Positions 27,646-35,923 of a DNA stretch of 58,530 nucleotides are shown here, one piece after another (within the stretch, counting starts at the first letter, position 1; each line of letters starts with the position of its first letter). The notes below the pieces were generated by a model. It was not told the origin of the DNA. It made no database searches and saw only the letters and a list, made by a program, of their open reading frames with translations. This stretch comes from Gammaproteobacteria bacterium (GTDB lineage: Bacteria > Pseudomonadota > Gammaproteobacteria > Pseudomonadales > Moraxellaceae). The position numbers and the translations under genes are program-made. The stretch is taken from the NCBI GenBank assembly GCA_028868515.1, contig JAGWUI010000016.1, forward strand, positions 1-58,530. Direction: 5' to 3'.

Positions 27646-29274
27646 ATGAACCGTCGTAATTTTCTAAATGCCAGCCTAGGTTTTGCAGCAGCCAGTAGCT
27701 TGATGGCTGGATGCCGGTGGCCGTCTTGGTCGATTATTCCGCCGTGGTTGCCAGTCAAAGTCCTCGATGGTGGTATGAAGCAAGGGCATCATTTTGCGCG
27801 GGATTGGGGCCGTAAGGCGTTACCGACACCGAGCAGTGAGCGACGTGTAGATACCGTGATTCTCGGTGGAGGAATTGCAGGTTTAACGGCTGGTTGGCGC
27901 TTGGCTCAGGCGGGGTTTAAGGATTTCTTGTTGCTGCAAGGCTTTGAGCAATATGGCAATGCGAGTAGTGGGCAGTGGCAGGATGTCAGCTATCCGCGTG
28001 GTGCGCATTATTTGCCGTTCCCGACACCTGAATCAACGCATGTTCAAGAGATTCTTCGTGCGTTTGGTATTCTGCAAGGGCAGAACTTAGGTGATATTAA
28101 TAGCTACGATGAACGCTGTGTCGTGCATGCGCCAGACGAGCGATTATGGCTGGGTGGTAAGCAATATTGGCATGATACGGTGATGCCGCCTGCTGCTGCA
28201 GGTTCGTCTGATTTGATTCAGCAACGACGTTTTTTTGCGTATGTGAATAGTTTGAAAGGCAAGCGGGGTTTGGATGGTAAGGTGCTATTTGCCATTCCAG
28301 TTGCGTTGTCTTCGCAGGATGCAGAATGGCGAAAACTGGATACGATGACCTTTGATCAGTGGTTAGATCGAGAGGGATATACATCTACGAGTTTTCGTTG
28401 GTATCTCGATTATGGTTGTCGTGATGACTATGGCTTTGGCAGTGATAAAGTTTCTGCGTGGGCTGGGATTCATTATTTTGCCAGTCGTGTCCATGATAGT
28501 GAGAAACCACATCAGACTTCTTTGCTGACATGGGGTTCAGGATTGAATCCATTGGCTAAACAATTGTCACAAGCCAGTCTGCCACAACAGCTTGCTCAAG
28601 CAGCAATGCAATTAGTTGAGACACGCGATGGCGTACAGGTTTGGTCAACGGATATGCAGGGCAAAGTCACGTTGATTCATGCCAAACGTGCGATTTGTGC
28701 GATGCCGCTGCATGTGCTGAAGCATGTATTTCCTCAGTTAAAAGATTACGGTTTTGATGTAGAACAGGATATATTGCCGCATGTGCCTTGGCTGGTTTCA
28801 AATATCTGGCTGAACGGTTTTCCGCGTGAAGTGGGCGATGTACCTCTGTCATGGGAAAACATTGTTTACGGGAGTAAAAGCCTAGGTTATGTGACTGCAA
28901 CACAGCAATGGATTCGGGTGGCACGTCCGCCGCGGTCGGTGTTTACGGCGTATCATTCATTTGCGGATCAAGAGCCTGCATTAGCCAGAGCATGGATGCA
29001 GAAAGCAAGTGTGCATGAGTTGTTAGATGTGGGCATACAGGATGTGATGAAGATTTATGGTACGGATTTGTGGTCTTGTGTTGCAGGCGTCGAAATCATG
29101 ATGCGAGGTCATGCAATGACCGCACCCGTCAAAGGCTATTTATCTCAAAAAGGTTTATTAGCACTCCGAGATGCGGATCAAAAAGTGATGTTTGCGCATA
29201 GTGATTTATCGGGCTATTCTATTTTTGAAGAAGCGAGCTGGTGGGGCTGGCAAGCAGCAGGTCGAATCATATGA
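27646..29274 (+). CDS. Tat-exported lipoprotein flavoprotein of the amine oxidase type
   Basis: The start ATG has GAG 8 bases upstream, giving 542 residues. The N-terminus is a twin-arginine signal (NRRNFLNASLGFAAASS) ending in a lipobox LMAGC, so the folded, FAD-loaded protein is expected to be exported and lipid-anchored. The FAD-binding fold starts near residue 70 (TVILGGGIAGLTAGWRLAQA) and the C-terminus closes the fold (DLSGYSIFEEASWWGWQAAG). It resembles amine/polyamine oxidase-type enzymes. Its stop codon overlaps speD by four bases. It may oxidise the amine made or attached by the membrane aminopropyltransferase. That link is inferred. Confidence 0.85.
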   Translation: MNRRNFLNASLGFAAASSLMAGCRWPSWSIIPPWLPVKVLDGGMKQGHHFARDWGRKALPTPSSERRVDTVILGGGIAGLTAGWRLAQAGFKDFLLLQGFEQYGNASSGQWQDVSYPRGAHYLPFPTPESTHVQEILRAFGILQGQNLGDINSYDERCVVHAPDERLWLGGKQYWHDTVMPPAAAGSSDLIQQRRFFAYVNSLKGKRGLDGKVLFAIPVALSSQDAEWRKLDTMTFDQWLDREGYTSTSFRWYLDYGCRDDYGFGSDKVSAWAGIHYFASRVHDSEKPHQTSLLTWGSGLNPLAKQLSQASLPQQLAQAAMQLVETRDGVQVWSTDMQGKVTLIHAKRAICAMPLHVLKHVFPQLKDYGFDVEQDILPHVPWLVSNIWLNGFPREVGDVPLSWENIVYGSKSLGYVTATQQWIRVARPPRSVFTAYHSFADQEPALARAWMQKASVHELLDVGIQDVMKIYGTDLWSCVAGVEIMMRGHAMTAPVKGYLSQKGLLALRDADQKVMFAHSDLSGYSIFEEASWWGWQAAGRII

Positions 29275-29642
29275 AAGGAATACATCTGATTGCTGATTTG
29301 TATGATTGCCAGTGTCGAGCTGATTTATTGACGACATTAGGCGAGCTTGAGCCACAGATTGTTGCTGCTGTTCAGTCCGCTCAGATGCAGGTGGTTGGCG
29401 TACGCTTTCATCAGTTTGAACCGATTGGTGTAACGGGTGTTGTGCTCTTGGCAGAATCACATGTGGCAGTGCATACTTGGCCTGAGCAAGGACAACATGG
29501 CTATGTCACATTAGACGTGTATGTTTGTAATCATACAGGCGAGAATCGCGCAAAAGCGGAGCTGTTATTTGATCAACTCATTGCTTTGTTTGCGCCAAAA
29601 AATGTTGAGCGTCATGTTGTAAACCGTGGAAGCCGTACTTAA
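29271..29642 (+). CDS. speD: S-adenosylmethionine decarboxylase proenzyme, short bacterial type
   Basis: The 123-residue proenzyme, started at the ATG inside ATGA, is the short class-1B form. Self-cleavage occurs before Ser63 in LLAESHVAVHTWPE, turning the Ser into the pyruvoyl cofactor. His68 and Cys86 (VYVCNHTGE) complete the processing and catalytic residues. It makes decarboxylated AdoMet, the aminopropyl donor. The N-terminus (KGIHLIADLYDC) matches the family. Its tight fit in this gene row, with no cytosolic speE nearby, suggests the donor is made for the membrane aminopropyltransferase. Confidence 0.94.
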   Translation: MKGIHLIADLYDCQCRADLLTTLGELEPQIVAAVQSAQMQVVGVRFHQFEPIGVTGVVLLAESHVAVHTWPEQGQHGYVTLDVYVCNHTGENRAKAELLFDQLIALFAPKNVERHVVNRGSRT

Positions 29643-29691
29643 TCATTGATAAAAGTGAGTGGCTCAAGAAAATAAAACGGATAAGATCATT

Positions 29692-30126
29692 ATGCAGGAC
29701 TTACTACAATCAATCGGGCAGGATTTGGGTCATCTGGTGACACCTTATTTGCTGAATTACCTTTTATATCTGGTTGGTGGTGGCGTGCTCACGACTATTT
29801 TTTCAACCATTTATATGTGGTTCACCCCTTATAATGAAATAGCGTTGATTCGTGCAGGTCATGGTGCTGCAGCTTTGAGCTTCGCAGGAGCTGTGATTGG
29901 TTTTGCATTAACGCTGGCAGCTTGTGCGATCTATCATGCGAGCTTTACAGCTTTTGTAGGATGGGCCGTTGCAGCGATGATTGTGCAGCTTTTAGGCTAT
30001 GTGATCACGGCGCGTTTGATTCCTGATTTGAAGCAGCAGATGCTAGATAATAATATTGCAGTGGGTGGGTTTGTCGGTTCAATTGGCTTGGTCATTGGAA
30101 TTTTAAATGCAGGTTGCTTGTCTTAA
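29692..30126 (+). CDS. DUF350 (YjfL-like) inner membrane protein
   Basis: The product has four membrane helices in two similar halves (residues about 16-40, 55-77, 84-108 and 122-142), as in DUF350/YjfL proteins. GHGAAALSFAGAVIGFALTL and NNIAVGGFVGSIGLVIGILN are the repeat-like cores. The start is uncertain: an upstream GTG at 29659 would add 11 polar residues. The biochemical role of DUF350 is unknown. In other bacteria such proteins occur with polyamine-type and PspA- or SPFH-like genes, which matches the neighbours here. Confidence 0.8.
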   Translation: MQDLLQSIGQDLGHLVTPYLLNYLLYLVGGGVLTTIFSTIYMWFTPYNEIALIRAGHGAAALSFAGAVIGFALTLAACAIYHASFTAFVGWAVAAMIVQLLGYVITARLIPDLKQQMLDNNIAVGGFVGSIGLVIGILNAGCLS

Positions 30127-30206
30127 TGGGCAGATCGTCGTTATAAATTGATTGTTGATACTAAAAAATTTAAATCATATTGAGAAATTAAAAAAGGGAG
30201 TGCGTC

Positions 30207-31235
30207 ATGAGTTTAGGTTCATTTATTCGCAAGCAGTTTATTGATGTTATTGAATGGGATCAGCAAGACGATGGCGTTTTGATGTGGCGCTATCCAATGC
30301 AGGATAATGAAATTCAGAATGGCGGCAAACTCACAGTGCGTGATAGCCAAGTCGCCGTTTTTGTCAATGAAGGACAGGTTGCGGATGTTTTTGGGCCGGG
30401 ATTGCATACCTTGACGACACAAACGCTTCCTGTATTAACCAATCTTAAAAATTGGGATAAATTTTTTGCATCACCATTTAAATCCGATGTTTTCTTTTTT
30501 AGCACTAAATTGCAATTAGGACGTAAATGGGGCACACCTCAGCCGATTACCTTGCGCGATAAAGATTTTGATATGGTGCGCTTGCGTGCTTTCGGGATGT
30601 ATTCCTATCAGATTGCTGATCCTAAAGCCTTCTATCAAGAAATTACGGGTGCAAAATCAAGTTATAGCAGCGAAGAAGTTGAACCACAGCTTCGCAATTT
30701 GATTGTTTCAAATATCAGTAGCGGCATTGCGTCGAGTGGTATTCCATTTCTTGATTTAGCGGCAAATCAAGGCGTGATGGGTGATCAATTAAAACTTGCC
30801 ATGACACCATTATTCGAGCGCTATGGACTGAAGCTGGATGCCTTCGTGGTTGAAAATGTGTCCTTGCCAGAAGACTTGCAAAAAGCGATTGATACTCGAA
30901 TCTCAATGGGCATGATGGGTGATTTGAATAAATTTACTCAATATCAAGTTGCGGCTTCGATTCCTCTTGCCGCGCAAAATGAAGGCGGTCTTGCAGGTGT
31001 AGGTGCGGGCATGGCGGCTGGTTTTGGTATGGGACAAGTGATGGCTGGCGCAATCCAAAATGCGACTGGTCAAGCCGCACAGTCTACCAATCCGACGCCA
31101 GCACCATCGGTTGCGCCGCCGACTGATTTAGTGGCGAGACTCACTCAATTAAAAGCGCTACTGGATCAAGGTTTGATCACGCAAGCGGATTTTGATAGTA
31201 CCAAAGCGGACATCCTTAAATCGTTGTCGAACTGA
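30207..31235 (+). CDS. SPFH-domain (virion core-like) protein with a C-terminal SHOCT helix pair
   Basis: The 342-residue protein begins with SLGSFIRKQFIDVIEW, the typical start of the YdjI type of SPFH protein, with the band-7 fold to about residue 230. A Gly/Ala/Met-rich stretch (GVGAGMAAGFGMGQVMAG) and a Pro-rich linker follow. It ends in a SHOCT domain (LTQLKALLDQGLITQADFDS). No zinc ribbon is present here; the next gene has two. SPFH proteins oligomerise at membranes and organise lipid domains. GGGAG precedes the ATG. A scaffold role for the module is inferred. Confidence 0.88.
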   Translation: MSLGSFIRKQFIDVIEWDQQDDGVLMWRYPMQDNEIQNGGKLTVRDSQVAVFVNEGQVADVFGPGLHTLTTQTLPVLTNLKNWDKFFASPFKSDVFFFSTKLQLGRKWGTPQPITLRDKDFDMVRLRAFGMYSYQIADPKAFYQEITGAKSSYSSEEVEPQLRNLIVSNISSGIASSGIPFLDLAANQGVMGDQLKLAMTPLFERYGLKLDAFVVENVSLPEDLQKAIDTRISMGMMGDLNKFTQYQVAASIPLAAQNEGGLAGVGAGMAAGFGMGQVMAGAIQNATGQAAQSTNPTPAPSVAPPTDLVARLTQLKALLDQGLITQADFDSTKADILKSLSN

Positions 31236-31261
31236 TCAGTTGCCGTTGAGTTGTCGTTGAT

Positions 31262-32956
31262 ATGACTGATCCGAATAATCCGTCTTCGCCAAATCCACCC
31301 GCCAGCAAGAAAAAGTTTCTGGCGTTCAGTGCTGCTTGTCCGAGTTGCGGCGCGCAGGTGACTTTTCGTTCATCTGCATCGGTTATGGCGGTGTGTGAGT
31401 ATTGCCAAACGACCGTGTTGCGTGATGAAAACACGATTCGCGATCAAGGCAAGATGTCGGCAATTCTTGAAGATTATTCACCGCTACAAATGGGTAGTAG
31501 TGGGTTTCTAGATGGATTAGGCTTTTCCCTGATTGGGCGGATTCAGCTGCAATATCCTGATGGATTTTGGAATGAATGGTATTTGCAGTTTGATGATGGC
31601 ACCAATGGCTGGCTATCTGATGCGTCAGGTCTGTATGTACTGACTCGGCATACAGGGACTCTAGCGGATGCACCGCAATTCGCAGCATTGTCAATCAATC
31701 AGATTGTTGCTTATAAATCTGCCAGTTATCGAGTGACGGATCACCGTACAGCCACATGTACAGGTGGGCAAGGCGAGCTCCCGTTTGTCGTTGGCAAAGG
31801 TTGGCAGGCATCTGTCGCTGATTTGCGCGTGCAAGCACGCTTTATGACGCTTGATTACAGCGATGGCTATCCACCTCAAGTCTATGAAGGTAGGGCCGTC
31901 ACGCTCAATGGTCTTAAAATGCAGTTGCTCCGTGATGTGGATCAACTGCAATCTGCATCTGGAAAAATCAAAGGTAAAATCACTAATCTAGAGTGTCCAA
32001 ATTGCGGCAGTCCGATTCCTTATGTGATGGGAATGGCGGAACATTTGGCTTGCCCAGCGTGTCGAGCAGAAGTCGCCATAGCGAATGATAAAGCTGAACT
32101 GTTGGTCAAACACAAAGAACTCACAACGCTTAAAACTGCGCTGTCGCTAGGTGATAAAGCTACGTTTGATGATCATGCTTATGTTGTGATCGGCATCATG
32201 CAAATGGAAGAGGTCAGTGAAACTGACTCAAGTCTATGGACTGAATATCTTCTGTATAGCTTGGAAGCCAGTTTTCTATGGCTGGTGGATGGCGGTGAAG
32301 AGCATTGGCAAAAGACAGTCGTTCTCAATGAACTACCAGAAGAAAAAGCGGGTAATGCATTTTTCCAAGAGAAACGTTGGGATCGTAAATGGGCGTATCA
32401 AGGGCGTGTGCTGTATGCGGTCGGTGCGTTTAATTGGCGAGTTAAAATCGGTGATACCAACTTTATCATCGAATATAAAAATGGCGTAGACACTTTAGTT
32501 TCTGAGCGTAATCAGAATGAGATTAACTGGAGTTTATCGACACCTATCTCGGGTTTCTTGGTTCGTCAAGCATTCGGAAAAAAACAGCCTTCTAAACAAG
32601 AAGCCGTAAAAGAGCCTTTAAGCCCTCGTCAGAATATTCTTAAGTGGCTCAGTATTATTTTGTGGATTGTGAATTTCCCAATTTTATTGTTTGGTCCAGG
32701 TTCATTTTTTCTCACGTTGATCGCACAATTTGGCATTATCTTTTTACCATTTATCATTGAGAAATCGGCTGAAGACTCTGATTTTATGAGTAGCTATAGC
32801 GATGATTCAAAGTTATGGGTATGGGGCGGAATATTAATTTTTGTTGTGGCGCTATTTAATTCTTCCTCAGATGATTCTTCATCGTCAGGGTGGAGAAGCT
32901 CAAGTGGGTCTGGATATTACGGCGGATATCATGGGTCAAGTGGCGGGCATAAGTGA
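31262..32956 (+). CDS. Zinc-ribbon DUF4178 membrane protein
   Basis: The 564-residue protein has an N-terminal zinc ribbon (Cys26, 29, 45, 48 in ACPSCGAQ and VCEYCQTT), a DUF4178-type beta domain (about 75-225), and a second zinc ribbon near 243-270 (LECPNCGS, LACPACRA). A second DUF4178-like domain (about 285-430), two to three membrane helices and a Ser/Gly/Tyr-rich tail (SGWRSSSGSGYYGGYHGSSG) follow. It starts 26 bases after the SPFH gene and ends the plus-strand row. The ribbons and SPFH partner recall envelope-stress scaffolds. No enzyme activity is evident. Its 3' end is duplicated at 34283. Confidence 0.85.
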   Translation: MTDPNNPSSPNPPASKKKFLAFSAACPSCGAQVTFRSSASVMAVCEYCQTTVLRDENTIRDQGKMSAILEDYSPLQMGSSGFLDGLGFSLIGRIQLQYPDGFWNEWYLQFDDGTNGWLSDASGLYVLTRHTGTLADAPQFAALSINQIVAYKSASYRVTDHRTATCTGGQGELPFVVGKGWQASVADLRVQARFMTLDYSDGYPPQVYEGRAVTLNGLKMQLLRDVDQLQSASGKIKGKITNLECPNCGSPIPYVMGMAEHLACPACRAEVAIANDKAELLVKHKELTTLKTALSLGDKATFDDHAYVVIGIMQMEEVSETDSSLWTEYLLYSLEASFLWLVDGGEEHWQKTVVLNELPEEKAGNAFFQEKRWDRKWAYQGRVLYAVGAFNWRVKIGDTNFIIEYKNGVDTLVSERNQNEINWSLSTPISGFLVRQAFGKKQPSKQEAVKEPLSPRQNILKWLSIILWIVNFPILLFGPGSFFLTLIAQFGIIFLPFIIEKSAEDSDFMSSYSDDSKLWVWGGILIFVVALFNSSSDDSSSSGWRSSSGSGYYGGYHGSSGGHK

Positions 32957-32984
32957 GTTATTGTGTGATAAACCAAAACTACCT

Positions 32985-33019
32985 AAAAAATCCCAACTCA
33001 CTTTTAGTTGGGGTTTCTT
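32985..33019. terminator. Terminator between the DUF4178 gene and the convergent hydrolase gene
   Basis: CCCAACT pairs with AGTTGGG, with an A run before and GTTTCTTT after. It lies between two convergent genes and may act in both directions. Confidence 0.75.
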
Positions 33020-33040
33020 TATGGAAAAATTAAATCACCT

Positions 33041-34210
33041 TTAACATTTTGCAATTGTCATTCCCAGCCAACCACGCAGTTCACCATATACTCGCGCATC
33101 ATCGAGGATGGCAATATGGTTGATATCATTAAGTAAGACACGTTTGACAGTTGGTGCGGTTAGCACATCACCGTGGTCGTTCTGAGCAAGGGCACTCGAG
33201 ACAGGAACAATCCCATCTCCAATCCAATTGTTTGTATGAGCATCGCTCCATGCGGTGGCAAGTAACAGGTGATTCACCTTAGGGGCAAGTTGAGGCATGA
33301 CTTGGTCGGCAGTGATATGGGCAACGCGTAGGTCGCGAATACCAATGCTGCGGATATTGCCAAGACGCATAAGTGGACGGGTATAGGGAGTAATGCCTAA
33401 CATATTATTGAGGCGATTACCTGCAACTTCCCATGGAGCGCCGAGATGCGGTGAGCCGAGGTAAGCAGCATGGCTTAAACGTTTGATCCAGCCGTATTCC
33501 TGTTCTGTGGCATAGTGGCTGGCGCTGCGAATTAAGAGACCGCCCATGCTATGACCGATTAGCCATAGCGGTGTGCCTGTATCGCTAAAATGACGTGACA
33601 ATAGATTAGCAAGCTCGCTGCCATTGGCATGAATCGCGCGACCAGTATTATAGCGCAGCCATGCAGTTTGGTAGCCTGCTGCGGTGAGCTCTTCAACGAA
33701 GCGTTGATGATTGGCTGATTGTTGCCATTCCAGATCGTTATGACATAGACCGTGTAAAAACAGCACATGGCCTGTTGCTTCAAGTTGTGCCCATTCGGCA
33801 GGATTAAGCGGTGTGCCTTGTGTACTGCGCAAAGTCATGGATAGGGCGAGTGGGCTTGACCATGTTTCGAGCTTGTCTCCACAGACGCCATTTAAGGCAG
33901 CATGGCCACGTAGAGCATTGAGCTGATTAAACTCAGACTGTTGCGAAATGAGTATGCGACTAAAGCGGGCCAGCAGTGCAAAGCTTCCTGAGACCAAACG
34001 GTAGGCGAGAGGTGCGCGGCGTGCCTGAGCTTGGTGGGTTTTGTTGAGTGGCGTGGGCATATCGGTGATCGTGCTATGCATTTCTGCCACCAGTTCGGTG
34101 AGCTCCTGCGCACTACGCATCGCAAGATGCAACAGTGCACCTGTGGTATTCATCGCATGTTGTGATGTCGAGGTTTTATTTTTTATGCGTGTAGTGAGTG
34201 CCTTTGTCAC
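33041..34210 (-). CDS. Alpha/beta-hydrolase, lipase-like
   Basis: The 389-residue protein carries the oxyanion motif VLFLHGLCHNDLEWQ and the nucleophile elbow LIGHSMGGLLIRSASH (Ser near residue 220). A late NDINHIAILDD region provides the catalytic His. PGAP1-like lipases and esterases show this pattern. No signal peptide is evident. The start shown is a GTG with a poor ribosome site, and internal ATGs near 34159 are alternatives. The gene is bounded on both sides by copies of the DUF4178 3' end, so it may have come in by a rearrangement. Confidence 0.8.
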   Translation of the reverse strand: MTKALTTRIKNKTSTSQHAMNTTGALLHLAMRSAQELTELVAEMHSTITDMPTPLNKTHQAQARRAPLAYRLVSGSFALLARFSRILISQQSEFNQLNALRGHAALNGVCGDKLETWSSPLALSMTLRSTQGTPLNPAEWAQLEATGHVLFLHGLCHNDLEWQQSANHQRFVEELTAAGYQTAWLRYNTGRAIHANGSELANLLSRHFSDTGTPLWLIGHSMGGLLIRSASHYATEQEYGWIKRLSHAAYLGSPHLGAPWEVAGNRLNNMLGITPYTRPLMRLGNIRSIGIRDLRVAHITADQVMPQLAPKVNHLLLATAWSDAHTNNWIGDGIVPVSSALAQNDHGDVLTAPTVKRVLLNDINHIAILDDARVYGELRGWLGMTIAKC

Positions 34211-34282
34211 GACTCGACCATTTCAGTGAACATTTGTACACTAATCTAAATGGTGGCGAGTAATTTGTCAATGTTGGGTTGA

Positions 34283-34389
34283 TATTTAACTCCTCCTCTG
34301 ATGATGGTTCTTCATCGTCAGGGTGGAGAAGCTCAAGTGGGTCTGGATATTACGGCGGATATCATGGGTCGAGTGGTGGGCATAAGTAA
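34283..34389 (+). pseudogene. Remnant copy of the 3' end of the DUF4178 gene
   Basis: These bases repeat the last part of the gene that ends at 32956. A 63-base stretch (TTCTTCATCG to CATGGGTC) is identical, and the flanking parts differ at a few bases. In frame it reads NSSSDDGSSSSGWRSSSGSG followed by the same tail and a stop. There is no start or upstream part. It is a fragment left by duplication or rearrangement. Confidence 0.85.
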
Positions 34390-34419
34390 ATCCTTAAATA
34401 AGATGAATATGCTAATTTT

Positions 34420-34848
34420 TTAATTAATAATTTCTTCAGCTTTGCTTGTGAATAACTCGATTTGATCAAGTGTGCGACTAAATACTAGATCGTATTCAGA
34501 TTTAGATACACCAAAATGAACTTCATCATAGGGCTCTTTAAAAATTTGATGGACAACCTTATTTCGCATTGAGTTGAATTTACTGAACTCATCAAACTGG
34601 ACCTTAGTAATTTGATTTAGAATTAAAAGAGCCTTAAGACATTCATGGAATGAGAGAGTGTCTGCGATATCCCATGTGTTTTTTTGGTCAGCTTGAAAGT
34701 GAACGCATCCTACAAGCATGAACAAAGATCTAGCTTGATTTTCAAGAAATGCATGAAGAATTTGAATTGCTTCAACATAGAAGCCCTTTTGATATGCTTC
34801 TTTTGCAAGTTCCTTTGGAACACCTTCAAATTTTATGTACTGGGACAT
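34420..34848 (-). CDS. HEPN-like protein of unknown function
   Basis: The start ATG has AAGGA just upstream, giving 142 residues. The protein is mostly helical. The C-terminal half carries RNKVVHQIF, a match to the R-x4-H motif of HEPN RNases, preceded by the pattern LLILNQITKVQFDEFSKFNS common in HEPN folds. No partner nucleotidyltransferase (MNT) gene adjoins it, so it is not a normal HEPN-MNT toxin pair. It could be a solitary HEPN RNase or a structural HEPN domain. The call depends on one motif and is moderate. Confidence 0.6.
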   Translation of the reverse strand: MSQYIKFEGVPKELAKEAYQKGFYVEAIQILHAFLENQARSLFMLVGCVHFQADQKNTWDIADTLSFHECLKALLILNQITKVQFDEFSKFNSMRNKVVHQIFKEPYDEVHFGVSKSEYDLVFSRTLDQIELFTSKAEEIIN

Positions 34849-34945
34849 ATTATCCTTAGTTGGACATAGGCGTATCTTATGCAACAGCTAGAATGAATAA
34901 GATTTCAATATCTGTTTCATAAGATACTTTTGATGGTTTCTAATG

Positions 34946-35908
<963 letters not shown>

Positions 35909-35923
35909 TCACTCAACGTGGCA

